Assembly (NCBI GenBank): GCA_910585825.1
Contig: CAJUEY010000030.1
Location: 1 to 31,779 of the forward strand
Direction: 5' to 3'
Source: an uncultured Lachnospiraceae bacterium
GTDB taxonomy: Bacteria > Bacillota > Clostridia > Lachnospirales > Lachnospiraceae
DNA: 31,779 bases
Both the position numbers and the translations under genes were made by a program. This document shows positions 23,299 to 31,748 of the stretch, in pieces; the first letter of the stretch is position 1; each line of letters starts with the position of its first letter. The notes under the pieces are model-generated. The model worked only from the letters and a program-made list of their open reading frames with translations. It was not told where the DNA came from and ran no database searches.

Positions 23299-24009
23299 AT
23301 GAAAAGAACAGAACAACAAAACCGCGGCGCAGTCATGGTGGAAGCGTCCATTTATTTTCCACTGGTGATCTGCACTGTTATGACAATGCTTTATCTGGGC
23401 TTATTCCAAATGGAGGAAAGTGCGCTTGGCTATGCAGCCGAGCGCATCGTCCTGGAAGTATCCAGAGAAGAAGCGTATCCGGGATACATGGAATTTAATA
23501 TGAATGAAGGACATGCAGTGGATTTTTCCTGGGCGGGCGAAATGCCGCCGCAGGATACAGTAACGTCTTATTATAAGGCGCATCATAAAAATATCGGAAG
23601 CTTATACAGGGAGTTTGGCGGACTGGAAGCTGTTTTTGGCGGAAGCGGGACTGCGGAGTCTGCGTATCGTGCGAAATATGCCAATACGGCGAATACCGTA
23701 AAAATCATTGCGCCAGGAACCGTCAGTGAACCGGACATTCAAATTAAAAAAGGGATGTTTTCTTCTACTGTAACGGTATCTATCACACATCAGTTTCCCG
23801 TGCCAGGAGTGATCCGTTATCTGGGAATTGATGAAACGCAGTATGCATTAAAGACGACAGCGACAAAAAGCATTGTCAATGCGGGAGAATTTGTTCGAAA
23901 TGTGGATCTGGCGGTAGATGCGACGGAATATCTTCTGGAAAAACTGGGACTTGGCAATGATGTGAAAAAGTTAGTGGAAAAAGCAAAAAAAGTAATTGAG
24001 CTACTGTAG
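23299..24009 (+). CDS. TadE-like pseudopilin
   Basis: A 236-aa pilin-like minor subunit. The short basic leader ends in 'NRGAVMVEASIYFP': cleavage after G puts Glu at +5, and a hydrophobic helix follows, as in TadE. The remainder is a soluble extracytoplasmic domain. ATG 23299 is chosen because it lies 10 bp after the pilin stop and gives the standard leader; ATG 23263 would overlap the pilin gene and has no ribosome site. Translation is probably coupled to the pilin. TadE proteins are matured by the same peptidase as the pilin and are needed for pilus assembly. Confidence 0.85.
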   Translation: MKRTEQQNRGAVMVEASIYFPLVICTVMTMLYLGLFQMEESALGYAAERIVLEVSREEAYPGYMEFNMNEGHAVDFSWAGEMPPQDTVTSYYKAHHKNIGSLYREFGGLEAVFGGSGTAESAYRAKYANTANTVKIIAPGTVSEPDIQIKKGMFSSTVTVSITHQFPVPGVIRYLGIDETQYALKTTATKSIVNAGEFVRNVDLAVDATEYLLEKLGLGNDVKKLVEKAKKVIELL

Positions 24010-24026
24010 AGAAAAGAGGTGGATTT

Positions 24027-26615
24027 ATGAAAGTGTGCTATCGTCACAGAGGGGCAATTTCCGTCTTTCTGACATTGATTTTACTTCCGACCGTTGTATT
24101 TGGAGGACTTGTTACAGACGCTGTCCGAATTTATCATTCCAGAAGCCTGGTATCAGAAGCGGGAGAGCTGGCAATGAATGCGGGGTTATCCCATTATGAT
24201 ATGAAGTTAAAAGACGATTACGGTCTTTTTGTTATGGATATATCAAAGAATGATATGACAAAAACACTGGAACAATATTTTGTAAATTCCATTCGAGCTT
24301 CCGGTCTGGAAGGAGCAGAGAACGCGGCAAGCATGCTGGATTTAAAATGTGATGATTTTAAGGCCTGCGGCGTTATCGGTTCGGAAATTTATCAGACGGA
24401 AGTAGAAAAGCAGCAGATTTTAGAATATATGAAATACCGCGCTCCGGTGTGTCTGGGAGAAGAACTTTTGGGAAAGTTGAAACAGATCAAAGAATCCAAA
24501 CAACAGGCGGAAGCGATGAAAGCGCAGGTGGAATATGCGGAGAATATGGATGAGCTGCAGGACTGCTGTGAGAAAGCATATGATAAATTAAAAAAATATG
24601 TAAATGAAGCAGAGGAAAATACCCCGATTACCGTTATGTCAGTAAATGGAGCTATAAATGCTGCAGAAGCATCCTTAAAAGAAGGAGCGAAACATTATTT
24701 GCTGATGGATGTGATTGATCAGTATAAAGAAAAAGGAAGCAGCGCCAAAGAAGGAGAAACAATTGGTTTTATGGAGGACTTTGTGACGCAGGCGGAAACA
24801 CTTTCGAGCTGCACAGAGGGAAATGCAAAAGATTTTATGGAAATCTGTCTTGCCTGTCTGTATGACCGGAAAACGGTGGAAGAAATGGGACTTCCCAATT
24901 TTTTGGAGCTGGATAATAACCAGAGAGTGATCTATAACAATTATATGACAAAGCAAACTTTGGTGAGTGATTATCGTAAAAAGTTGGAAATCAGGGCAAA
25001 ATCCTGCGTACAGGATGCCTGGAATGCGATTTCCTCCTGGTATGTGAAAATTTATCAGGCCGAAGATTATGCCAAGGAGGCTAAAAAACAGCTGGATAAA
25101 TTAATGGAGAAATTAAAAGATGTCAGAAAAAGCCATGATAACTGGGAAGGAAAGGTAAATGCGCTTTCCGATTCGGAAATGAAGCAGAGTATGCAGGAGA
25201 GCTTAAAGCAGGACAGCTATAATGAGCTTTTGAAAGAAGATAAAGTAGAGGCGTTTTATCAAAAAATTGAAACGAATATCGCGAACTTAGATCAGATGAA
25301 GAACTGCCTGAAAGATTTAAAATTCTGCGGCCTGGGTATGACGGCGGGAGCTCCTTCTTTTTTAACCATACAGCAGAAAGTGCAGCAGTATGCATTTTTT
25401 CCGTCCTCAAATGAGAAGATTATGGCAGAAACAGATGCGCAGGCAGAACATTTTATATCTGTTGAGTTTGTGAAAACAGAGATACCCACAGGATGCGAAC
25501 TGTTTACTCTGAAAAGTGAAGAGATCTATAAAGAAATGGCGGAGATCTGCAAAGAAAAAGAAGAAAGCGAAGACAGCAAAGATAAGAAAAAGAAAACCGA
25601 TCAGCTGCTTAGTGACTCTGATATGGATGAATCAGAGGGTATTTCGGGATTGACTGATGCAGATTGGAACAGTGTTACATTGCCGTCTGATGTATTAAGC
25701 CAGGCTCAAGAAGACAGTGCAGAAAATGCGGTTATGAAAGATGGAAGCACAGACAAAGGCGGCAGGAAAAAGGCTATGACAAATGCCAAAAACAGTATTT
25801 CGGCGACAGCAGATCTGTTGGGATCGTTAAGCGAGATTCTGGAAAAGGGAATTGAAAATATTTGTATTATGGAGTATGGAATGCAGATGTTTTCCTATTA
25901 TACTGTAGATAAGGATGACGGTGGAAAAGAAATTAACGATGTACGTTCCATAAGCAACCGGAATTTAAAAGACGACGCTCTGTATAAATCAGAAGTGGAG
26001 TACATGCTGTGGGGAAAGAAAAACGCGCAGGAAAATGTAAAAAATACAAAACTTCTTCTGTATGGCATCCGTGCTCTGTTTAACTTTGTTTATGCGTTCA
26101 GCGACAGTACCGTAGGAGCCACGGCAAGAAGTCTCGCAACCATAATGTCCTGCGGACATGTCTATCTGGTTCCCGTCTTTGAAGTTATTTTGAAAGTGGC
26201 GCTGGCGGGAGCGGAAACGGTCATGGATGTAACGGAGCTGATGAACGGAAAGTCGGTCGTTCTGTTTAAGAAATATTCTAATGCCTGGATTTCGCTTGAA
26301 ACATTTGGAAAACGCGTCGTAAATGGCAGTGATTCTTCCGTAAAAATGAATTACAGAGAATACATGACGGCATTTCTTCTAATCAATACATTTGGCAGTA
26401 AGGAAACAAAGACGCTTGCCAGAATTGCGGACTGTATTCAACTGAATACAGGAATTGATATTACGGAAAAATGCTATACCATGGTTTCTGTTAATGCAAA
26501 AGTGCAGTCCCGCACAACGTTTATGAGCAAAGCAGCCAATCTTCCGGGCAGCGGTTTGGGAGCGGCGTCAAATGACTGGCATACGATTCCTTATCAGAGT
26601 GTGTTGGGATATTAA
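24027..26615 (+). CDS. Large TadG-like membrane protein
   Basis: An 862-aa protein anchored by one N-terminal helix ('ISVFLTLILLPTVVFGGLV') and otherwise outside the cell. The start 'RHRGAISVFLT' resembles a class III leader, but +5 is Phe where Glu is expected. The family feature 'RSLVSEAGELAMNAGLSHYD' and 'LKDDYGLFVMD' match large proteins encoded in Tad clusters of Clostridia (I recall these as DUF5702; not checked). Long charged helical stretches (about 150-450 and 500-570) suggest coiled coils. It could form an extended part or tip of the pilus or a wall-spanning support (inference). Confidence 0.8.
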   Translation: MKVCYRHRGAISVFLTLILLPTVVFGGLVTDAVRIYHSRSLVSEAGELAMNAGLSHYDMKLKDDYGLFVMDISKNDMTKTLEQYFVNSIRASGLEGAENAASMLDLKCDDFKACGVIGSEIYQTEVEKQQILEYMKYRAPVCLGEELLGKLKQIKESKQQAEAMKAQVEYAENMDELQDCCEKAYDKLKKYVNEAEENTPITVMSVNGAINAAEASLKEGAKHYLLMDVIDQYKEKGSSAKEGETIGFMEDFVTQAETLSSCTEGNAKDFMEICLACLYDRKTVEEMGLPNFLELDNNQRVIYNNYMTKQTLVSDYRKKLEIRAKSCVQDAWNAISSWYVKIYQAEDYAKEAKKQLDKLMEKLKDVRKSHDNWEGKVNALSDSEMKQSMQESLKQDSYNELLKEDKVEAFYQKIETNIANLDQMKNCLKDLKFCGLGMTAGAPSFLTIQQKVQQYAFFPSSNEKIMAETDAQAEHFISVEFVKTEIPTGCELFTLKSEEIYKEMAEICKEKEESEDSKDKKKKTDQLLSDSDMDESEGISGLTDADWNSVTLPSDVLSQAQEDSAENAVMKDGSTDKGGRKKAMTNAKNSISATADLLGSLSEILEKGIENICIMEYGMQMFSYYTVDKDDGGKEINDVRSISNRNLKDDALYKSEVEYMLWGKKNAQENVKNTKLLLYGIRALFNFVYAFSDSTVGATARSLATIMSCGHVYLVPVFEVILKVALAGAETVMDVTELMNGKSVVLFKKYSNAWISLETFGKRVVNGSDSSVKMNYREYMTAFLLINTFGSKETKTLARIADCIQLNTGIDITEKCYTMVSVNAKVQSRTTFMSKAANLPGSGLGAASNDWHTIPYQSVLGY

Positions 26616-26633
26616 TGGAGGGGGGAATGCAGA

Positions 26634-27353
26634 ATGAAAAGGCAGCGGGAAAAGGGATCCATGACCGTAGAAGCGGCTTTGTTTCTTGTGATATTTTTAA
26701 TGGGATTTCTGACAATTATCAATTTTGCAAGACTAGTCAGGGCAGAGGTGGCTATGCGTCATGCGATTAATGGAACGTCAATGCAGATTTCCCAGTACGG
26801 ATATCTGCTGACAAAAACCGGAATCGCAAAAGAACTGACACAGACAGCGAACGAGGCAAAGCAGATCAAATCGGATATCAGTGAAGTGGGAAGTGCAGTC
26901 AGTAATCTGTCAGACGCATTGGGCGGCGTTGCCACAAGCGGAGTGACAGAGGAAAGCGTCAATCATCTTATAGATGCAGTGTCTGATTCCGGCGGAGCAT
27001 ATCAGATTGCAAAAAGCTATTTTCAAAATCCGAAAGGATTGATGAACGGATTAATCGCTCTTGGGAAAAACAGTCTGGAAGAGTATGCCGCAACGGCGCT
27101 TGTATCAAAGATAGCGGAGAGCCAAGTCGAACTGTATTTAAGCCGGATTTCAGACGATCCGGATGCATATCTGGAGGGACTTGGCATTGCAGGAGGCATA
27201 GAAGGGCTGCATTTTCAGGAATCAAAATGTATCGCGGGAGGAACAAAGGATATCTGCATTGTGGTGGAATTCAGTGTGGAAAATCAGATGTTTCCATGGA
27301 TGAGCTTTGGAACAAAAAAGATGAAAGTAAGCTCTTCTACAAGAATCTGGTAA
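26634..27353 (+). CDS. Second TadE-like pseudopilin
   Basis: A 239-aa protein with leader MKRQREKG, then 'SMTVEAALFLVIFLMGF': cleavage after G puts Glu at +5. A membrane helix is followed by 'RLVRAEVAMRHAINGTSMQI', typical of TadE/TadF-like minor pilins, and a soluble domain with a long helix. GGAGGGGGG upstream gives a strong ribosome site. Two TadE-like proteins with one TadG-like protein complete the minor-pilin set. Confidence 0.85.
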   Translation: MKRQREKGSMTVEAALFLVIFLMGFLTIINFARLVRAEVAMRHAINGTSMQISQYGYLLTKTGIAKELTQTANEAKQIKSDISEVGSAVSNLSDALGGVATSGVTEESVNHLIDAVSDSGGAYQIAKSYFQNPKGLMNGLIALGKNSLEEYAATALVSKIAESQVELYLSRISDDPDAYLEGLGIAGGIEGLHFQESKCIAGGTKDICIVVEFSVENQMFPWMSFGTKKMKVSSSTRIW

Positions 27354-27375
27354 AGGAAATAAAGCGAGGATGAAG

Positions 27376-27924
27376 ATGAAAGCGACAGGAAAAAAAGTGG
27401 CGGCGGCATTCGGGATATTTTGTTACGCGGCGGCATTCTTATTCGTAGCTAATTTGCTGGAATACGGCCCGGTGAAGATTTTTCGTTATGAAATTCTGGC
27501 AGCGGCCCTGTTTTATCTGGCAGTTCTGGATATTAAGAGCAGGATTGTTCCAAATCGGTTTTTGCTGATCTTAGCTGCAGTCCGGATTCTGTGTTTCCTG
27601 CCGGAGGCAGTGTTGTATCCGGGATACCTAGGCGGATTTCTGACAGCGTCGCTGTTCGGAGCCGGGGCGGCAATGCTGATTCTTATAGTGGGAAATTTCA
27701 TATGCAGACAGGGCATGGGATATGGAGATATTAAGCTGTTTGGCGTCATCGGTTTTTATACCGGTCCTCAGACAGTGCTTGGCGTGTTGTTTTTTTCGCT
27801 GATATTTGCAGCTGCTTACAGCATCGTTTTTATGCTTATGAAAAAAATAAAAGCGAAGGATGAAATTCCCTTTGTTCCGTTTGCGGCTGCCGGTTTTGCG
27901 ATTGCCGGTCTGCTTGGGGTTTAA
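27376..27924 (+). CDS. Prepilin peptidase of the A24 family (CpaA/TadV-like)
   Basis: A 182-aa integral membrane aspartic protease that cuts the leaders of the pilin and TadE proteins. Both catalytic Asp residues are seen: in 'LDIKSRIVPNRFL' (first helix pair) and in the GxGD motif 'GMGYGDIKLFG'. About six hydrophobic segments are present and there is no N-terminal methylase domain, as usual for CpaA/TadV. ATG 27376 is preferred over 27370 since GAGG at 27366-27369 is 6 bp away. Confidence 0.92.
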   Translation: MKATGKKVAAAFGIFCYAAAFLFVANLLEYGPVKIFRYEILAAALFYLAVLDIKSRIVPNRFLLILAAVRILCFLPEAVLYPGYLGGFLTASLFGAGAAMLILIVGNFICRQGMGYGDIKLFGVIGFYTGPQTVLGVLFFSLIFAAAYSIVFMLMKKIKAKDEIPFVPFAAAGFAIAGLLGV

Positions 27925-27972
27925 CGCGGGACAGTTAGTTTGGTAGATTGAGAAACAAAGGAGTGAGTAAAT

Positions 27973-29265
27973 ATGAAAAAAGCAATTACAGTTCTGTCTG
28001 TAGTTTTGCTCTGCCTGGGGTGGTATCAGACTGTAGATGCTGTATTCGGCAGATTGTCAAAATATGACGCGCATGTAAAAGCAGCGGAAACATATGCAGA
28101 AAAAGAAATTTATGAAGATGCTCTGACGGAATATCAAGCAGCTCTGGAATTAAAGCCAGAATCTGCTAAGATCAAATTAAATATAGCCAGAATGCAGCTT
28201 GCTCTGAATAATAAAGCTGAATTTGTGCTGATCTGCGAGTCATTCATCCGGCGGGATACCGTCAATCAGGAGGCGCTGGAGCTGCTGGTGGATTATTATG
28301 ATAAAAGCGGGGAACAAGATAAAATCGTTTCTCTTTTGAAAGAACTAAGAGACGAGCATGGGAAAGATAAGAATATTCAGAAACTGTGGACAAAATACCG
28401 GGGCAGTTATATGGAGCTTTACTATACATATGAAGAAATGAAACCTTTTTACGGTACAGCCGCCGTCGTAAAAAACGAGGGAAAATACGGCCTGATCAAT
28501 ACGCAGGGAGAAAATATATTTGCACAGGAGTATGACGGCATTACAGATTTCTCCAAAGAAAAAAGAATGGCGGCCGTATCCGAAAACGGATTGTGGTACT
28601 ACATGAATGAAAAAAATCACAAAAAGATCGTGCCAGACGACTCATATGATTTCCTTGGAATCATATCAGAAGAGATGGCGGTAGTGGGAAAGAATCAGAA
28701 ATTCGGTTATGCAGATACGGACATGAATCTGCTTGCCAAATGTGAATGGGATTTTGCCAGTAATTTATATCACGGTGTGGCAGCGGTGAAAAAAGGAGAT
28801 GCATGGAAACTGCTGGGAAGTGATCTTAAGCAGAAAACAGATGAGACGTATGAGGATATTCTGGTTGACGAAGCCGGATTTTGTTCCGGGCAGGAACGTA
28901 TTTTTGCCAGACAAAAAGGCGTCTATCGGCTTCTGGATACAGATGGAGAACAGGTGGGCGAGCTTGTGTTTGAAGACGCAAGGCCGTTTGGGGAAGATGA
29001 GATGACGGCAGTCTGCATGGATGGTAAATGGGGATTTATTAATGTGGACGGCGAGCTCGTGATCCCGTGTGAGTTTGAGGATGCAAGAGCGTTTGCGTAC
29101 ACGCTGGCTCCTGTCAAAAAAAAAGGAAAGTGGGGATATATCGACACGGTGGGGGAAATTGTGATCAAACCGCAATTTGAGGATGCATATGCGTTTAATC
29201 AAAACGGCACAGCGCCGGTAAAAGAAAAGAACTGGTTTTTAATTCAGCTGTATGCATTGCAATAG
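27973..29265 (+). CDS. Exported or membrane-tethered TPR and WG-repeat protein
   Basis: A 430-aa protein. An N-terminal hydrophobic segment (4-22) acts as a signal or anchor. Residues about 35-110 contain TPR-like helices ('YEDALTEYQAALELKPESA'). From about 160 to the end there are WG-type beta repeats: 'KYGLINTQGENIF', 'KWGFINVDGELVIPCEFEDA', 'KWGYIDTVGEIVIKPQFEDA' and weaker copies, five or six in all. WG repeats are common in surface proteins of gut bacteria, but their binding partners are mostly unknown. A role in holding pilus or kinase ectodomain parts is possible. AAAGGAG precedes the ATG. Confidence 0.85.
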   Translation: MKKAITVLSVVLLCLGWYQTVDAVFGRLSKYDAHVKAAETYAEKEIYEDALTEYQAALELKPESAKIKLNIARMQLALNNKAEFVLICESFIRRDTVNQEALELLVDYYDKSGEQDKIVSLLKELRDEHGKDKNIQKLWTKYRGSYMELYYTYEEMKPFYGTAAVVKNEGKYGLINTQGENIFAQEYDGITDFSKEKRMAAVSENGLWYYMNEKNHKKIVPDDSYDFLGIISEEMAVVGKNQKFGYADTDMNLLAKCEWDFASNLYHGVAAVKKGDAWKLLGSDLKQKTDETYEDILVDEAGFCSGQERIFARQKGVYRLLDTDGEQVGELVFEDARPFGEDEMTAVCMDGKWGFINVDGELVIPCEFEDARAFAYTLAPVKKKGKWGYIDTVGEIVIKPQFEDAYAFNQNGTAPVKEKNWFLIQLYALQ

Positions 29266-29274
29266 GAGGAAAAT

Positions 29275-30618
29275 ATGGGAACATTTACCTGTGAAAAACA
29301 GGGAGCGAATACGATATTGGTTTATTCCCTGGATATGAATGAAAACATAGATACACTGGCGGCGGGAATGGTGGCAAATAACAGAATAGAGGGTATTTTA
29401 TCGCCTGGATTTGTACAGAATAATATGATGCGCCAGTTAAAATATAATATATCTTCTAAAATTACATTAAAAAAGTATTTTTCCGGAACGGTAAAAAAGA
29501 AACAGGTAATCGGCATATTCCGCAGTCTGACGGAGATTTTCATACAGGCGGAAAAATTTCTTTTGGGAGAAGAAAGTTTTTTGCTGGACTGGGAGCATAT
29601 TTATGTAAATGCGAGCAGCGCTGACGCATACCTGCTCTGTTTTCCCATTGAAAAGGAAGAGAGGGAACGGATCAGTTATTATGAGCTGATTCATAAGATG
29701 ATCTATCAGTTAAAATTCGACGAGTCGGAGAACTGCGTCTATGTGGCGACTCTAATTAATTTTATCAATAAAAAAGAAAGCTTTACATTTCGCAGTTTTT
29801 TGGAAACGTTAAGAAAAATAGAACTGGAAATTCAGATGAAAGAAGAAAGGCGGAGCATAAGGGAAACAGCGCCAGCTGGAAGAATGATTTCTGACCAGGG
29901 AAATATCATACAAGCAGCAGTGGCAGCTTCTCCGATACCAGTACCGCCGGTTCTGGCGGAAGAAGAGAAAGAAACAGAAAAGAAAAAAAGTAAGAGAAAA
30001 GAGAAGAAAGAAAAAAGAGAAGAAAGAAAAAAGGAAAAGAAAGAAAAGTGGTTTTCTCTGTCTTTCGGAAGAAAAAAGAAAGAAGAAGTAAAGCAGCCTT
30101 CTTTTGCGATTCCAGGACAGCCATATGTGACGCCGAAAGATACGGAATTAGATTCTTCGTCAAAAATGAGCTGTATTCCAAAAGACTCGGCGCCAAAAAA
30201 ACAGGTCAGGACAGCGGAACCCATGAGAGAGGCAGTGTTACCGCCGCAGGAGCCGTATGGGAGTATGGGACTGAAAAATGAAGAAACAAGAGCTGCGGTT
30301 TTCGTAAAATCAAATGTACAAAGAAACGTGATGATCACCCGTATGAGAAATGGAATGACGGCAGAAATTAATAAAGAAGTGTTTCGTATTGGAAAATCAA
30401 ATAATTTTAACGATTTCTGCATTTCCGATAACGGCACGGTTAGCCGCAGCCATGCAGATATTCTTCTTATGCCGGATGGAGTTTATATTCGGGATAATCA
30501 TTCACTGAACCATACCTATGTGAATGAACAAATCGTGCAGTCAGGAACGCAGATAAAATTATCGGACGGCGACAGTATTCGGCTGTCGGATGAGGATTTT
30601 GTGATTTCGATTCGGTGA
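29275..30618 (+). CDS. FHA-domain protein with uncharacterised N-terminal domain, last gene of the operon
   Basis: A 447-aa soluble protein. The N-terminal domain (about 1-190) is an uncharacterised alpha/beta domain that I have seen joined to FHA in Clostridia (recalled as DUF6382; not checked). A highly charged Lys/Glu linker (about 225-270) and a disordered Pro-rich part follow. The C-terminal FHA domain (about 350-447) has RIGKSNNF (Lys where Arg is usual), VSRSH and 'HTYVNEQ'. AGGAGG lies just before the ATG. Placed after the pilus genes, it is the likely link through which phosphorylation reaches the pilus machine (inference). Confidence 0.85.
   Translation: MGTFTCEKQGANTILVYSLDMNENIDTLAAGMVANNRIEGILSPGFVQNNMMRQLKYNISSKITLKKYFSGTVKKKQVIGIFRSLTEIFIQAEKFLLGEESFLLDWEHIYVNASSADAYLLCFPIEKEERERISYYELIHKMIYQLKFDESENCVYVATLINFINKKESFTFRSFLETLRKIELEIQMKEERRSIRETAPAGRMISDQGNIIQAAVAASPIPVPPVLAEEEKETEKKKSKRKEKKEKREERKKEKKEKWFSLSFGRKKKEEVKQPSFAIPGQPYVTPKDTELDSSSKMSCIPKDSAPKKQVRTAEPMREAVLPPQEPYGSMGLKNEETRAAVFVKSNVQRNVMITRMRNGMTAEINKEVFRIGKSNNFNDFCISDNGTVSRSHADILLMPDGVYIRDNHSLNHTYVNEQIVQSGTQIKLSDGDSIRLSDEDFVISIR
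29958..30048 (+). repeat. Homopurine tract coding for the charged linker
   Basis: 91 bases with only two pyrimidines (C 29975 and T 29991) on the plus strand, coding for a Lys/Glu/Arg-rich helix. Simple-sequence purine runs of this type are prone to slippage. Confidence 0.85.
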
Positions 30619-30656
30619 TGAAATGATTTAACATATAGAACATAGCGGCGCAAAGG

Positions 30657-30696
30657 CGCATGGAAGAGAAATTTTTTTGAAACCATGCGTCTTTTT
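30657..30696 (+). terminator. Intrinsic terminator at the end of the operon
   Basis: CGCATGG (30657-30663) pairs with CCATGCG (30683-30689), followed by a T-run (30692-30696). It lies 39 bp after the last FHA gene and is the first convincing terminator seen after the switch, so it marks the end of the 28.7-kb unit. Confidence 0.8.
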
Positions 30697-30885
30697 GTGT
30701 TCAAAAATAAGTCAGGAAAAAGTGTTGGAACAACAAGAACGTTTCTCTGACAGGCATGCGCTAAGGGTGCAGCATGTGTTTTTTTCAGAATAAAAAGCAG
30801 TGAATTGATTGAAAATAAAAGCAGGAAAGTGAAAATAGATTTATAAGTTTTTTATTCTGACAAAAATCATGAGGAGGAATATGTT

Positions 30886-31722
30886 TTGAATTACATTACA
30901 GAATCGGAAATACGGGCGTTTGAAAATAGCCTGTACTTAAATGAAAAGTCAAAAGCAACGGTAAAAAAATATGTGAAGGCAGTGCAGAAACTGGCTGAAT
31001 TTACAGAAGGCGTAGAACTTACCAAACAATGTCTTTTGGAATACAGGGAGTACCTGCAGACAAAAAATAAAGCGCAGACGGTAAATGGAGAGCTGTCAGC
31101 CATTAACGCATTTCTTAATTTTTGCGGATGGCGGGAGTGCAGGGTAAAGTTATTAAAGGTGCAGAGACAGGCGTTTTTACAGGAATCTCGCGAGTTGTCC
31201 AGAAAAGAATATGAACGCCTTTTGCATGCGGCGTTAACAAAAAAGAAGAAACGGCTGTATCTGCTTATGCTGACAATGGGCGGCACCGGCATTCGAATCA
31301 GCGAACTTGTGTATATTACCGTAGAAACATTGAAAAACGGACGAGCGGAAATCTGTATGAAAGGGAAAAACAGAACAATCATTCTGCAAAATGATCTGAA
31401 GAAAAAACTTTTAAAATACGCAAAAGAACAGGGAATTAAAAGTGGTCATATTTTCCGTACAAAAAGCGGAAAGCCTCTGGACCGGTCAAATATTTGCCAT
31501 GATATGAAAAAACTGAGCGATGAAGCAAAAGTAGATGCCGGAAAAATTTTTCCGCATAATCTGAGGCATTTGTTTGCCCGCGTTTTTTACGCAGTAGAAA
31601 AAAATCTGGCATATCTGGCCGACGTTCTGGGACACAGCCGCATTGAGACGACTCGGATTTATGTAGCGGCAAGCATTAGCACCCATGAGAAAATTTTAAA
31701 TCAGATGAAACTGATCATATAA
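30886..31722 (+). CDS. Second tyrosine recombinase, close paralogue of the 803-1639 product
   Basis: A 278-aa recombinase of the same length as the first and about 82% identical (about 49 differences by hand). Catalytic residues are all kept: R137, K161, H224, R227, H250 and Y259. Differences gather in the N-terminal core-binding domain and the inter-domain region, while the C-terminal 100 residues are nearly the same. The TTG start is chosen because AGGAGG (30872-30877) is 8 bp upstream, the same layout as the first gene. A core site starts 2 bp after its stop, so it probably serves another switch just outside the window. Confidence 0.93.
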   Translation: MNYITESEIRAFENSLYLNEKSKATVKKYVKAVQKLAEFTEGVELTKQCLLEYREYLQTKNKAQTVNGELSAINAFLNFCGWRECRVKLLKVQRQAFLQESRELSRKEYERLLHAALTKKKKRLYLLMLTMGGTGIRISELVYITVETLKNGRAEICMKGKNRTIILQNDLKKKLLKYAKEQGIKSGHIFRTKSGKPLDRSNICHDMKKLSDEAKVDAGKIFPHNLRHLFARVFYAVEKNLAYLADVLGHSRIETTRIYVAASISTHEKILNQMKLII

Positions 31723-31724
31723 AA

Positions 31725-31748
31725 ACCACAGAATGGCTCTTCTGTGGT
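31725..31748 (+). repeat. Recombinase core site, presumed left end of a second switch
   Basis: The arms ACCACAGAA (31725-31733) and TTCTGTGGT (31740-31748) are identical to those of switch 1, but the 6-bp spacer is TGGCTC (31734-31739). Position relative to the recombinase stop is the same as at 1642. The partner site, with spacer GAGCCA, is expected a few hundred bp beyond the window. Confidence 0.75.

Noticed and set aside
1967..30618. Type VII secretion (Ess/Yuk) locus because of kinase-like and FHA parts
   Set aside because: No FtsK-like EssC ATPase or WXG100 protein is seen; the ATPase is CpaF type.
30760..30788. Second terminator (CATGC...GCATG plus T-run) before recombinase 2
   Set aside because: The stem is only about 5 bp with a 12-nt loop; too weak to call, although the T-run is present.
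30790..30870. Promoter of recombinase 2
   Set aside because: TTGATT/TTGAAA boxes exist, but no -10 lies at proper spacing; nothing firm can be called.
803..31722. The two recombinases as ends of one composite transposon or integrative element
   Set aside because: They are direct copies each followed by its own core site with a different spacer, no target duplication or att pair is visible, and the gene set between them is a coherent operon. A repeated 'recombinase-switch-operon' unit fits better.
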